This document shows, one piece after another, positions 54,031 through 64,000 of a stretch of DNA of 64,000 nucleotides (the first letter of the stretch is position 1; each line of letters starts with the position of its first letter). The translations under genes and the position numbers were made by a program. The stretch covers positions 67,834-131,833 of the forward strand of contig VZQC01005563.1 of the NCBI GenBank assembly GCA_009823505.1, given 5' to 3'. Below the pieces are notes generated by a model. It worked only from the letters and a program-made list of their open reading frames with translations. It was not told where the DNA came from and did not search any database. The stretch comes from Rhizomys pruinosus. Lineage: Eukaryota; Chordata; Mammalia; Rodentia; Spalacidae.

Positions 54031-54236
54031 GCTGGGCTGGAGAGATGGCTCAGGGATTAAGAAACACTGGCTGCTCTTGCAGAGGACTCCTGTTTGATTC
54101 TTAGCACCCTCATGGCAGCTGACAACCATTCGTAACTCCATTTGCAGGGGACCTGATACCCTATTCTGACCTCCTTGGGCATTGCATGACATGGGTACAC
54201 CTACATACATACAGGCAATACACTCATGCACCTAAT
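54031..54236 (+). mobile_element. B2 SINE, diverged
   Basis: 'gggctggagagatggctcag' to 'ctcatgcacctaat'; sits inside LINE-1 ORF2 sequence. Confidence 0.85.
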
Positions 54237-54318
54237 ATGAATAACTGTTCATTTGATGAGCTTTAATTTCTTTCAGCAGTGTATTATGGTTCCTACCAGA
54301 GTACAAGTCTTGTACTTT

Positions 54319-54319
<1 letters not shown>

Positions 54320-54373
<54 letters not shown>
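54320..54373. repeat. (CT)n microsatellite
   Basis: About 26 CT units. Confidence 0.93.
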
Positions 54374-54375
<2 letters not shown>

Positions 54376-54480
54376 TTTTGAGACGGGGTCTCCTTTTAGT
54401 CCCAGCTAGCCTATGTAGGCCTGGCTGGTCTTGAACTCACAGAGATCCGCCTGCCTCTGCCTCCCGAGTTCTGGGATTCT
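54376..54480 (-). mobile_element. B1 SINE, partial
   Basis: 'gagacggggtctccttttag' to 'gcctcccgagttctgggatt'; the part from 54,389 is repeated at 55,251. Confidence 0.85.
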
Positions 54481-54490
54481 CTTTTTATTT

Positions 54491-54520
<30 letters not shown>

Positions 54521-54521
<1 letters not shown>

Positions 54522-54695
54522 ACACTTATTTACTTTTGTGTGTGGGAGGGAATTGAGAGTGTTCATGCCGTGGTACACGTGTGGAGCTTAGAAGACAACT
54601 TGGAGCTTTACCTCTCTGCCATGTAGGTTCTGTGGATTGAACTCTGGCTTGACAGCGAATCCCTTTACCCAGTGAGCTATCTGTCTGATCCTTAT
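54521..54695 (-). mobile_element. B3 SINE
   Basis: 'agaagacaacttggagcttt' and 'cccagtgagctatctgtctg'. Second copy at about 55,378-55,555. Confidence 0.7.
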
Positions 54696-54755
54696 AATTC
54701 TTTTGTTAAATACATTACTAGTTTTTTGTGTACTATTAATTATAAATGGGATCTC

Positions 54756-54910
54756 CTTTTTTGGGGGGGTCTTTTGAGACAGGGTCTCCTTGTAGCTCTG
54801 GCTGTCCTGGAACTTGCTCTGTAGACCAGGCTGGCTTTGAACTCACGGAGATCGCCTGTCTCTGCCTCCCAAGTGCTGGGATTAAAGGCGTATGCCACTA
54901 TGCCCGGCTT
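54756..54910 (-). mobile_element. B1 SINE
   Basis: Reverse B1; second, noisier copy at about 55,620-55,790. Confidence 0.9.
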
Positions 54911-55107
54911 TTTTTGTCTTTCCTGGTGTTTCCTTCTTGCTACTGCTGGCACTGGTAATAGTGTGAGAAGCAGGACGGGTCAGGGCACCAAACCCTGGAA
55001 GGGCCTAGACTTCATATTTCTGAGGTTGTAAGTAGGTGACAGAACACTCACAGAACCTTGAAGATTCTTGCTTCTCACTGAAGGTTGTCCAGATTTCTAA
55101 GCCCAGT

Positions 55108-55249
55108 CCCACCTCCACCCTCACCCACCCCCAACTCCACCCTCACCCCACCCCCACCCCCACCCTCACCCCACCCCCACCCCACCCCCCCACCTCCACC
55201 CTCCCCCACCCCCACCTCCACCCTCACCCATCCCCACCTCCACCCTCAC
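55108..55249. repeat. CCACCC-type minisatellite, left copy
   Basis: Variants of cctccaccctcacccca in tandem, without G on the plus strand; stops at an N. Confidence 0.9.
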
Positions 55250-55250
55250 N
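55250..55250. other. assembly join (single N)
   Basis: Lone N where the CCACCC array switches abruptly to B1 sequence already seen at 54,389. Confidence 0.9.
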
Positions 55251-56205
55251 TCTCCTTTTAGTCCCAGCTAGCCTATGTAGCCTGGCTGGTCTTGACTCAC
55301 AGAGATCCGCCTACTGCCTCTGCCTCCCGCGTCTGGGATTCTCTTTTTATTTCTTCTTCTTTCTTCTCTTCTTTCTTTCTACACTTATTTACTTTTGTGT
55401 GTGGGAGGGAATGGAAGTTTCATGCCGTGGTTACACGTGTGGAGCTTAAGAAAGACATACTTGGAGCTTTACCTTCTCTGCCATGTAGGCTTCTGTGATT
55501 GAACTCTGGCTTGACAGCGAATCCCTTTACCCAGTGACGCTATCTGTTGATCCTTATAATTCTTTTGTTAAATACATTACTAGTTTTTTGTGTACTATTA
55601 ATTATCAAATGGGATCTCCTTTTTTTGGGGGGGGGGTCTTTTGAGACCGGGTCTCCTTGTAGCTCTGGCTGTCCTGGAACTTGCTCTGTAGACCAGGCTG
55701 GCTTTTGAACTCACAGAGCATCGCCTGTCTCTGCCTCCCAAGTGCTGGGATTAAAGGCGTATGCCACTTTGCCCCGGCTTTTTTTGTCTTTCCTGGTGTT
55801 TCCTTCTTGCTACTGCTGGCACTGGTAATAGTGTGAGAAGCAGGACGGGTCAGGGCACCAAACCCTGGAAGGGCCTAGACTTCATATTTCTGAGGTTGTA
55901 AGTAGGTGACAGAACACTCACAGAACCTTGAAGATTCTTGCTTCTCACTGAAGGTTGTCCAGATTTCTAAGCCCAGTCCCACCTCCACCCTCACCACCCC
56001 CAAATCACCCTCACCCCACCCCCACCCCCACCCTACCAACACCCCACCCCCCCCCCACTCAATCTACCTCCCACCAATCTCCACCCGACCCCCAACACCT
56101 CCACCCTCCAACCTACCACCCCCACTCCACCCTCACCCCACCCCCACCTCCACCCCCACATCCACCCCTACCTCCACCCTCACCCCCACCTCCACCCCCT
56201 TTCCT
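55251..56205. repeat. 0.86-kb direct duplication, right copy
   Basis: Same order as 54,389-55,249 but with many small indels in the first 0.5 kb; the segment 55,797-55,980 is identical to 54,913-55,110 where compared. Confidence 0.93.
55978..56205. repeat. CCACCC-type minisatellite, right copy
   Basis: Longer and less regular than the left copy, and leading out into unique DNA. Confidence 0.88.
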
Positions 56206-56209
56206 GCCT

Positions 56210-58630
56210 GAGAATGTGTGGGTGGAAGAGCGCCACCTGTGTGTTTGCCTTCAGCTGTCTTGTTGGTCTCACTGGTGGCTTCTAGAAGCATGTACAGGTG
56301 AGTTATGAATTATCAGATGACTATTTTGGCCTCATCCTGTGCCCCACTGTGTCTACAGCTGGGACTTGTCTACAGCACTGTGTTAACCTGTAAAGGCAGG
56401 GGCCCGAGGGCACTCCCCTGAGGGAACCTGAGGGGAGGCCGCTCAGCGTTGCTCTCTGGCTCCTCCTGGGCCCTTTGGGGGTGATTTTGTTCTTGTGAAT
56501 TGCTCAGGAACTCTGGACTCCAGCAAACTCTGGCTTCCCACTTCCCTAGTTACACGGCTTTGGGTGGGGGAGGTTGTGAGCTCATGTAGTGAATGTGCCC
56601 AGAACACTCCTAAAACCTAAGCTGAGATTTTTGCCTGGCTTCTGGAGATGACCTCATGCGTCAGTTCTCCTGATCCACAAAGCAGGGATGCTTGCTGTCC
56701 ACCTGCCCTACACTCTGCCAAGCTGTCCTGAGGACAGAAGGGTTAACATCTCCAGGCTTTGAGGGCCTGGATGGGGGGAGGGGCCCCATAAATGGAGTAT
56801 TGTTATACTGGTGAATGATCTGGCTTTGTTCGGAGTCTTCAGTATTTGACTTCCTGCACTTAGTATCCCATGTGCTTAATCTCTGGAGATTTTTGTGCTC
56901 CTCAGCTGTATGGTGCTCACCTCCTGGGCCTGTGGCCTGGGTCCTCACCACTGGGAACCTGCTCAGAATTGTGGGAAGTTGCATTTCCATGGTGGGCACC
57001 CCCAGCAGTCTGGAATGAGAGAAATGCAGAAGTGTGACCCACACGCGGAACTGGTTCTGAATAGGACATTTATTGAAGAGGGTTTGCAGGAGGCAGCGGG
57101 CACTTTAATTCCCGAGGCTGTTGGCAGTTTGCTGCTTGCCCGTTAACTGCTGGGCTGCCGGCTCTGTGGGGGGAGGATGCCGCTCCCCAGCCCCTGGCCA
57201 CCTTCTCGGTGCCCCTCTCTGTGCTGGCATGGGAGCACTTTTGAGGAAAGCGGTAGGTACCCACTGGGGCCAGGCCAGGGGTGTGAGGGGGGTGCAACTG
57301 GGACTCTGTGAACTCTGGGCTTCTAAGATTTGCCTGGCAACCGTTGGGTACCTGGACAGCCACAGGTTTTGGACACGAGGGAAGGTCTCCTTAGAGGGTT
57401 CAGAGACAGAGGGCTGTCCCTGGTTTAGGTATAGGCAAGCCACTTCTTTTTACCTGCATTCAGCAGGTTTGGCCACGTGGCTGGAAACCGGCAGGCAATC
57501 CTATGTTCCTTTTGGAGGTGAATGCAAGTGCTTTGCATGGGGATTGCAGAGGGCCTTCTATTGAATATTCAGAGTTGGGTGGTTTAGTGAGCGTCCTGGA
57601 GGGCCTTTATACACACCGTACACACCGGGGAAAGCAGAGTTAATCTTTCACATCTTCCTTTTCCCAGAATCCACAGAGGAGGGTGGTTGTTTGGGATGAA
57701 ATCAAGTGGCATCATTGGTAGAGGAGGTGAAAAGGGGGTCCTGGCCACAGTACTGGGTGCCGGCTGGGCAGGGCCAGCACCTACCATTTCCGTACCTCTG
57801 TGCAGCAGGTGCAGGGAGCCAAGGGCAGATCCTTGCTCTGACTTCACTGTTTCTTTCACCCGTGAATCAGGGCCTCCCCTTTCATGGAGTAGATTCTGCT
57901 GCTGGGGCTTCTTCACGTGTGTGTACTGTGTAGACTCTGGAGTTTGGCGACAGCTGCCTCTCCTGTCCAAATTCTGGTCTTTGTGTGTTCTTAGTTGGGG
58001 GGAAGCTCCTCCTCACCACTAGGAACTGGTTGGATGAGTTTCTTAGGCCTTCTTGGCTGAGGCCTCTCTCCCAGGATGTGAAGGACTGGGGGCTGGGAGT
58101 GGGCTCTGTAGCCAGAGGGGCTCCTCTGGGCTGCGCAGTGCTGCCTGGTGGGGAAGTGTGAGGCCCGGATCAGAACTGGTTGAGGATTTACACTTTCCTG
58201 CCAGTCAGTCCCTAACATCAGCCTTTGAAAGTCCAGGCCCCACAGGCCCCTGGTAGAAGAAGCCTAGGCAAGGGAAGTGGGGGTGGGCTATCAAGAAGAG
58301 GAGGGGAGGGTGAGGAAGGCAGTCCAGGAGGGAGCTGCTCGTGTGTTTGGGGGAGGGTGAGGAAGGCAGTCCAGGAGGGAGCTGCTTGTGTGTTTGTGTC
58401 TGCATCTTGGACTTGGGAAGGGAGCCAAGATTGGGAGAGACCCTGCCGGAGCCTCATCCCCAGTTCTGACAAGTGTGGGAAAGGAAAGCGTTGGGGAGGA
58501 AAATCCCTCTGGTATTAGAATTCATATGGACCGGTTGGTCCCCTAGCCCAGATGAGAGCTATGGGCCCCTAATGCCACAGGGAGGTTCCCCTCCAGTAAA
58601 GGCTGGAATTTCATTTCACAGTCTCTTCCT
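56210..58630. other. single-copy stretch, no gene recognised
   Basis: The longest repeat-free part of the window. GC-moderate, with several open frames of 100-150 codons on both strands; none shows a known motif and none is favoured. It could be intronic or intergenic. A 47-bp tandem pair lies at 58,304-58,397. Confidence 0.5.
58304..58397. repeat. 47-bp tandem pair
   Basis: Two near-identical units starting 'gggagggtgaggaaggcagt' at 58,304 and 58,351; one base differs (gctcgtg versus gcttgtg). Confidence 0.95.
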
Positions 58631-58631
58631 A

Positions 58632-58636
58632 GTCTT

Positions 58637-58696
<60 letters not shown>

Positions 58697-58720
58697 CCTC
58701 CCTTCTTTCCTTCTTTCCTT
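58632..58720. repeat. (CT)n-rich pyrimidine tract
   Basis: CT array with pyrimidine-only shoulders except for single purines near its start. Confidence 0.9.
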
Positions 58721-58734
58721 TCATCCTTTTTCCT

Positions 58735-58877
58735 TTAAGGCAGGGTCTGCAGAGGCTAGACTGACTGGCCTGACGTTCCCTGTGTAGCTGAGAATGACTT
58801 GGAGATGCTGTTGCCTCCACTTCTGGTATGAGGGATGAAGCCCAGGGTTTCCTGCCAGACAAGCTACATCCCCGTCC
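58735..58877 (-). mobile_element. B4-like SINE remnant
   Basis: B1-like start 'aaggcagggtctgcagaggc' and reversed ID end 'gacaagctacatccccgtcc'. Confidence 0.55.
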
Positions 58878-59118
58878 TTCTTGCTTTTCTGAGGCTCCTA
58901 GTGGATTACTTCATGTCACCTTTATTCGGGGCCACATTTCATCTCTCTGCTTGTGAGTTACCGTAGGTCTCATTCCTTTCTAGCCAATGATTCCTTGGGA
59001 TTTCTCTCATAGAAATCCTCTATGAAAAGTCAGCAGGTCTTGAGCCTGGCCTGTACATTCTTCTGCCTCGCTCCTTGGACATTGGTAGCCACAGCCTGAA
59101 TCTTGATTGATACCTTTT

Positions 59119-59486
59119 TTTAAAATTTTTACTTAGCCGGGCATGATGGTGCACACCTTTAATACCAGCACTTGGGAGGCAGAGACAGGGGGATCTCTGC
59201 GATTTCAAGGTGATCCTGATCTGCATAGTGAGTTCCAGGACAGCTGGGGCTGCAGGGAGACCCTGTCTCAAAAAGACAAAAAAAAATTATTTATTATTTC
59301 TATTTTATATGTATGAGTGTATTTCCTGCATGTGTGTAACTGCACCTGTGTTCTGCAGTGCCCTTGGAGTCAGAAGAAGGTTCCCCTGGAACTGGAGTTA
59401 GCTGCCATGTGGGTGCTGGGAATCGAACCCAGGTCCTCCACAAGAGCAACTGGTACTCTTAACCACTGAACCATCTCTCCAGCCCC
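59119..59486 (-). mobile_element. B2 SINE with a B1 inserted in its tail
   Basis: The T-rich tail at 59,119-59,135 and the B2 body at 59,286-59,486 are separated by the forward B1. Flanked by 'ttgattgatacc' (59,103) and 'ttgattggtatt' (59,487). Confidence 0.8.
59136..59285 (+). mobile_element. B1 SINE inside a B2 tail
   Basis: 'gccgggcatgatggtgcaca' to 'gtctcaaaaagac' plus poly-A. Confidence 0.9.
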
Positions 59487-59502
59487 TTGATTGGTATTTT
59501 TT

Positions 59503-59675
59503 TTTCTTTTTTCTTTTTTTTTTTTTTTTTAGTCTTTTCGAGACAGGGTCTACTTGTAGCCCCAGCTGTCCTGGAACTCGCTCTGTAGACCAGACTGGCC
59601 TTGAACTCACAAAGATCCGCCTGCCTCTGCCTCCCAAGTGCTAGGATTAAAGGCATGTGCCACCACGCCCGGCTA
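59503..59675 (-). mobile_element. B1 SINE with exact target-site duplication
   Basis: Reverse B1 bounded by ttgattggtatttttt at 59,487-59,502 and 59,676-59,691. Confidence 0.94.
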
Positions 59676-59859
59676 TTGATTGGTATTTTTTAGGGCATCT
59701 CATGGATCCTGCACCTGCCTTGGATCTCATTAGAGTATCATCTCCTCTTGCTAAGCTTGCAGATCTGGGTGCACTTGCATTTCTGTTAGCATCACTTGTT
59801 TATTCATACTTCTGTGCTGCTTGCACTTATTGTTCTGTAGATAATTGCTATACGTGCCC

Positions 59860-60242
59860 TTTTTTCCTTCTAGAGTTCAAATTCCTCAAAGACAGAGGCA
59901 GTGTGTCATTCATTTTACTGTCCCCAAGGCCTTGCATCATGCTCTGGAGTCTTAAATTCCTACACTGGAGGCAGTCTGGAACTCTCATATGGCTCATGAC
60001 AGCATTCTCTGGATTTCCATTTTGTTTAGTCTCTATGATAATGAGGCTCAAACGCAGGGCCTGGAGCATGGTAGGCAAACACTCCGTCACTGAGCCATCC
60101 CCTTTGTTACTGATGCTCTTGTTTCTCCTAATAGAATGAGCTCTATGAGTGGCACCTGTGTGTATGATTCATTGTGTCTCCCATAAGGTTACCACAGTAG
60201 CTTTGTGCAAAGTAAATGGTAAACAAATAGTTGAGAGAATGA
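59860..60242 (+). mobile_element. LINE-2 3'-end relics with an ID remnant between
   Basis: 'gacagaggcagtgtgtcatt ... ctgtccccaaggcc' and 'gagctctatgagtggcacc ... agtaaatggtaaacaaatag' fit the L2 3' end. A reversed ID ('ccgtcactgagccatcccc') lies at about 60,050-60,108. Confidence 0.5.
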
Positions 60243-60830
60243 ACTTTGAAGCTCACAACTTAGGATGGGCAAGAGAGAGAGTAGGTGTTGAGGTGCAGCC
60301 AATGTGTTAGGAACAGACGCGGGCTCCTTTTGAGGAGGGCCAGCTGAATGAAGTCCCGGGCTCTTTCGTACACCTCCTGCGTTTTCCCTGTTTAACATCC
60401 CCTGTGACTTAGGCAATGTGTGGACAATGGGTCTTGTCACAGTTTCTTGCTTTCCTGTCTGACACCCTGGCTCTTCCACAGGTCTATCTGGAGCTAGAGG
60501 TTGGAACCCAGGGATTATTTTTGTTGGTCACTTACTTGTACTTTGCCCCCCTCCCAATGCCTTGACTGTGTTTCTGCTCAGTCTTGTGGTTGCCCCCACG
60601 GCTCTGTACCACCCAGCTCCTAGGCTCCTAGACTACTAACAAGGTCACCCTGTGGAATGCTAAGTAAGGGATGTGGCCTGCCTGCTAGAGCAGTGGGGCC
60701 TTGACTTCCTGCTGGTTCATTTGCTGGTGTATCAGCCGAACAGCTCTTGTAAGATCATGGTCTGAATTGTGTTGGGACCCTGGAGGATGGATGAACACTG
60801 GGTGGGTTAGTGAGAAGGGTTAGGACAGCT
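60243..60830. other. single-copy stretch, no gene recognised
   Basis: No repeat family or exon recognised. Confidence 0.45.
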
Positions 60831-60839
60831 GGTTCAACC

Positions 60840-60945
60840 AAGTTTATTTTATATGTGTGGAGCTCAGAGGACAACCTGGGGGCTTTGCTTCTCTCCACTA
60901 TGTGGAAAAAAGTGCCTTTGCCTGCTGAGCCATCTCACCAGCTCT
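60840..60945 (-). mobile_element. B3 SINE fragment
   Basis: 'gagctcagaggacaacctgg' and 'ctgctgagccatctcaccag'. Confidence 0.7.
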
Positions 60946-60949
60946 CTAC

Positions 60950-60996
60950 TATTGTTGTTGTTGTTATTATTATTATTATTATTAATATTATTATTT
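60950..60996. repeat. (GTT)n(ATT)n microsatellite
   Basis: Trinucleotide array ahead of a reverse B1. Confidence 0.9.
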
Positions 60997-61143
60997 CGTC
61001 TTTTCAAGACAGGGTCTCCCTGTAGCCCCAGCTGTCCTGGAATTCACTCTGTAGGACCAGGCTGGCCTTGAACTTACAAAGATCCACCTGCCTCTGCCTC
61101 CCAAGTGCTAGAATTAAAGGCGTGCGCCACCACGCCTGGCTAT
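60997..61143 (-). mobile_element. B1 SINE
   Basis: 'tcttttcaagacagggtctc' to 'caccacgcctggc'. Confidence 0.92.
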
Positions 61144-61717
61144 TATTAATTTTTGATACGAGTGAAAAAAAAAACATTAAGTCTTAAGTCAGAAGAATCC
61201 TTTGTCCTGTTGCTTATGGAACAAGTGAGAGATTTACATGCTGCCGCTGTCAGTGGAGTCACCTCCATTCTCAGCGGGCTGACTGTGTGGGATGTGCAGG
61301 TTACTTGTGTCATCCCAGTCTTGGAGATAGTTGGTAAGTGGGGCTGACCACATTGCTGATGTAGAACTTGAAGTTTAGTGAGTTTGTGACTTGCTCAAGA
61401 AAGGCTGCTGCGGGTCTGCCTGCTTCCAAAGCCTGCGGCATGAACTGAGTGCATTTTAACCTCTGTTGCATGCCTGCATTTTCTGTTTGAGAACTCAGCA
61501 GGACCTAATAGATCGCCACCTCTGAGCTCCTGTGCCTTTGAACCTCTTGTAACTATAAACACTGCAATTCTGATGGTGTGGCTTCCCGTCTCCTTTTTGC
61601 AGCTCTCCATGCACCTGTACCCTGAAAACAAGCAGCTCCCCAAATGGGGATAAGGCCAGTGATGGGTAATTTGCAGGGCTTGGGCTTAGGGTTCTGACCT
61701 TAGATTGCTCATAAGTA

Positions 61718-61720
<3 letters not shown>
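61144..61720. other. single-copy stretch, no gene recognised
   Basis: No repeat or coding signature. Confidence 0.45.

Positions 61721-61768
<48 letters not shown>
61721..61768. repeat. (GT)n microsatellite
   Basis: About 24 GT units. Confidence 0.95.
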
Positions 61769-61770
<2 letters not shown>

Positions 61771-61771
61771 A

Positions 61772-61845
61772 ATGCTGGGGTTTGAATCCAGGGCTTCAGA
61801 CATAATAAGTTAGCGCACTCTACCATTGAGCTACATCTCCTGTAA
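61772..61845 (-). mobile_element. ID SINE remnant
   Basis: 'gctggggtttgaatccaggg' to 'taccattgagctacatctcc'. Confidence 0.7.
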
Positions 61846-63130
61846 ACCCCTTTAAACCTAGAGATGAAAGAGCTGGTGGCCTCTGGGAACTTTAGGTAGG
61901 TTTATAATTTCCTCTAAGAACCATCTTCCAGGTCTTTGGTTGCTTCATTTTCTGGGTGCCTGTATTTTTCTCTTCATGCCGACATCACAGCTGTGAGCAA
62001 AAGCAGTTTATAACCAACAGTGATTGCTCTCATATGTTTATGTGAAACTTCTTGGTAGACTGCTTTTCTTGGGATATTTATAGGGAGACCTTATCATTAT
62101 AGTTCCATGTCTAGACTTGGCCACTCTCCCCTTTCCTCCAGTCATTTGTGACTGATCACTTAGTATGTGGCATGGCAGGGTGCCTTATTTGGAGCCAAAT
62201 ATGACGGGAGTGCTGGGGTGAATGATCAGTCACTGATCCTGGGTGCTTCTTGGCTCATTGGAAACTTGCTGGCAGTGACTAATGTGAATACTCAGTACTC
62301 TGGGGTCTAGCTTTGGTCTTGGCCCCAGCCACTGTTTACCTTTCTCCTGACTGTGGGCATGGTGAGAGGCCTGATCCCCAAATCCTTCCAGTGGACATTT
62401 ATTGAGCACCTATCAGTATTTTGCCCTGTATGGTGTGAAGCCCCAGGGTGCTGGTTTTACAGACTCAGTCCAAAAGAAGCACTTGCACATACAAACCCCA
62501 TGGACCAATGTGTTAAGTGATACCGAAGGTCATTAGGGTGGAAGGAAGTCTAGCGTCCTCCTGCTGCTGGAATACACACTGTACACAGCCTTAAAGTTAG
62601 GGAAGGCAGAGTTTGCACTGAGTCCCTGGGACTGTGTTCCTTCTAGGGTTTCCAGAGCAGAACTTGTTTCCTTTCTCTTTACAGCTTCCAGAGGCTGTGT
62701 CCCCTTGGCTGTGACCTCCTCCGTCACTAAAAGCCAGCACTACACCAGTTTCCAGTCTCGTTCTGTGTTCCTCTGTCTTTGTCATCCCATAGAGGTCTGT
62801 CTGACTGGCTTCTTCTGGGTTTCTTAAATGATTACATCGGGCTCACCCAGATAATCTAATCTCCACACCCCCAAGTTCTTTATTTGATCACATTGTGAAG
62901 TTCTGTTTGCCTGACGAGGTGCCGTAGGTTCCAAAGATTAGGATGTAGACATCTTTGATGGAGGACATTATTTGGCCAACAATAGAGTGTACATTGTGTG
63001 CATTGTGGGGGGGATTGGAAATGGTTGAGGAGATTCTAAAGGCAGTGATTTGGCTACTGTACTGGGAGAGGGTCTGGGGACCTGTACTGGGAGAGGGTCT
63101 GGGGACCCGGCCTGGGCTTAAGAAAAAGTG
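61846..63130. other. single-copy stretch with an L2-like trace
   Basis: 'acatttattgagcacctatc' at about 62,395 fits antisense L2. A 25-bp tandem pair (tgtactgggagagggtctgg words) lies at about 63,058-63,107. No gene recognised. Confidence 0.5.
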
Positions 63131-63133
63131 ATG

Positions 63134-63360
63134 GGGGCTGGAGAGATGGCCTAGTGGTTAAGAGCGCCGACTGCTCTTGCAGAGGACCTCGGTTCAATCC
63201 CCAGCACCCACATGGCGGCTGAGAACCGTCTTTAACTCCAGTTCCAAGGGAATCTGACACCCTCTTCTGACCTCCTTGACATTGCAGGACAGGGGTGCAC
63301 AGACCTAGATGCAGACAGTACATTCATACACATAAAAAATAAATAAAATTAAAAAAAAGA
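63134..63360 (+). mobile_element. B2 SINE
   Basis: 'ggggctggagagatggccta' to an A-rich tail with GAAA repeats. Confidence 0.93.
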
Positions 63361-63374
63361 AAGAAAGAAAAACA

Positions 63375-63832
63375 GTGATGAGTGCTGCATGCTGGGGTTG
63401 CTGGAGGAGGGAGCAGTAGAAGCAGACAGGAGGGGCCAGGGGCTTTCCTTCCTTTCCAAGGCCAAGTGGAAGGAGTTTTCTGGACTTCAGTCAGTAGGCC
63501 CAGACTGCCTCTGGAATTCAGGTGGGAGGGCGCCACCAACATGGCAACCACAGACAGTCCCATTCGTTCTTGGCAGCTGTGATCCTCCTGCCTTGGGCGT
63601 AGCCAAGGGCCCTGGGGCTCTTAGGTGGTGGGAAATGAATCTGAGCCAGCTGGGCTGGGCTTGGGTGGCCCAGAAACCCCGGTCACACTGTTCACACAGC
63701 CTCCTCAGAACACTTAGCTCACACTGAACAGACATTCCCCAGGGAGCCTTCTCTGGGTTCCTGAATCTTCAGGAGGCCTGGAACAGGCTGGGGAGCAATT
63801 TGTTGGGGGAGGAGCAACAAGCCAGACTTCCA
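63375..63832. other. single-copy stretch, no gene recognised
   Basis: GC-moderate; no supported exon. A 14-codon ATG frame at about 63,540 is too short to call. Confidence 0.45.
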
Positions 63833-64000
63833 GGGAGTCCTCCCTCCTGCGCACATCCAGGGCTGGGAGTCCTCCCTCCTGCGCACATCCAGGGTTGGGA
63901 GTCCTCCCTTCCGCGCACATCCAGGGTTGGGAGTCCTCCCTCCTGCGCACATCCAGGGTTGGGAGTCCTCCCTCCTGCGCACATCCAGGGTTGGGAGTCC
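63833..64000. repeat. 32-bp minisatellite, cut by the window end
   Basis: Five full units (63,833; 63,865; 63,897; 63,929; 63,961) and an 8-base start of a sixth. Each begins 'gggagtcctccctcctgcgc' and differs by one or two bases (cttccg in unit 3; gggct versus gggtt). Each unit has CpGs. The true array length is unknown. Confidence 0.97.

Larger units (their letters stand above)
54389..55249. repeat. 0.86-kb direct duplication, left copy
   Basis: B1 part, (CTTT)n, reverse B3 (54,521-54,695), reverse B1 (54,756-54,910), single-copy DNA and a CCACCC array, all repeated in order after the N at 55,250. Confidence 0.93.

Noticed and set aside
55036..56308. Pro, Thr and His-rich frames of 100-137 codons
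   Set aside because: Translations of the CCACCC minisatellite, and the left one crosses an N.
57121..57564. 147-codon plus-strand frame in the unique region
   Set aside because: No ATG context, domain or splice support, and several antisense frames of similar length overlap it.
59657..60139. 160-codon open frame rich in hydrophobic residues
   Set aside because: It begins inside a reverse B1 and crosses L2 and ID relics; hydrophobicity is a by-product of T-rich sequence.
63714..63984. Three overlapping minus-strand frames with repeated RREDSQPWMC-like units
   Set aside because: Produced by the 32-bp minisatellite; frame-independent openness argues against coding.
63833..64000. CRISPR-like regular repeat
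   Set aside because: Units are contiguous with no spacers, and the DNA is mammalian.

Overview
This is mammalian nuclear DNA from a muroid rodent. It is dense with B1 (7SL-derived) and B2 (tRNA-derived) SINEs, plus B3, B4 and ID elements, one ORR1-type MaLR LTR, LINE-1 pieces, and older L2, MIR and hAT-Charlie relics. B1 copies end in 'ctcaaaaagaccaaaa' and many B2 copies keep intact CpGs, so these SINE families look recently active. Genus cannot be set from the window alone. No complete protein-coding gene is visible. The open frames are repeat-derived, GC-island or microsatellite frames, and several have no ATG.

Layout. 1-13,219: interspersed repeats around modest single-copy stretches; about 5,820-9,467 is unusually rich in small indels and ends at a lone N (9,468). 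13,221-29,357 and 29,358-44,703: two head-to-tail copies of one 15-16 kb segment, the first starting right after a second lone N (13,220). Each copy carries a CpG island (about 19,960-21,060 and 35,385-36,490) with a good splice donor, the probable promoter and first exon of a plus-strand gene I could not identify. 44,704-49,060: mostly B1 and B2. 49,060-54,310: one old LINE-1 lying on the minus strand, broken up by a polyadenylated retrocopy, a URR1-like element, SINEs and a 214-nt pure pyrimidine tract. 54,389-56,210: a second, 0.9-kb direct duplication split by a third lone N (55,250). 56,210-64,000: mainly single-copy DNA with ancient L2 traces, ending in a 32-bp minisatellite that runs off the window.

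Two points stand out. First, a composite SINE made of a B2 head joined to a full B1 occurs at three independent places with the same type of junction, and at two of them a 15-16 bp target-site duplication encloses the whole composite, so it moved as one unit. Second, the big tandem duplication is either a recent segmental duplication of a promoter or an assembly or haplotype artefact; clues in the sequence point both ways and are listed.
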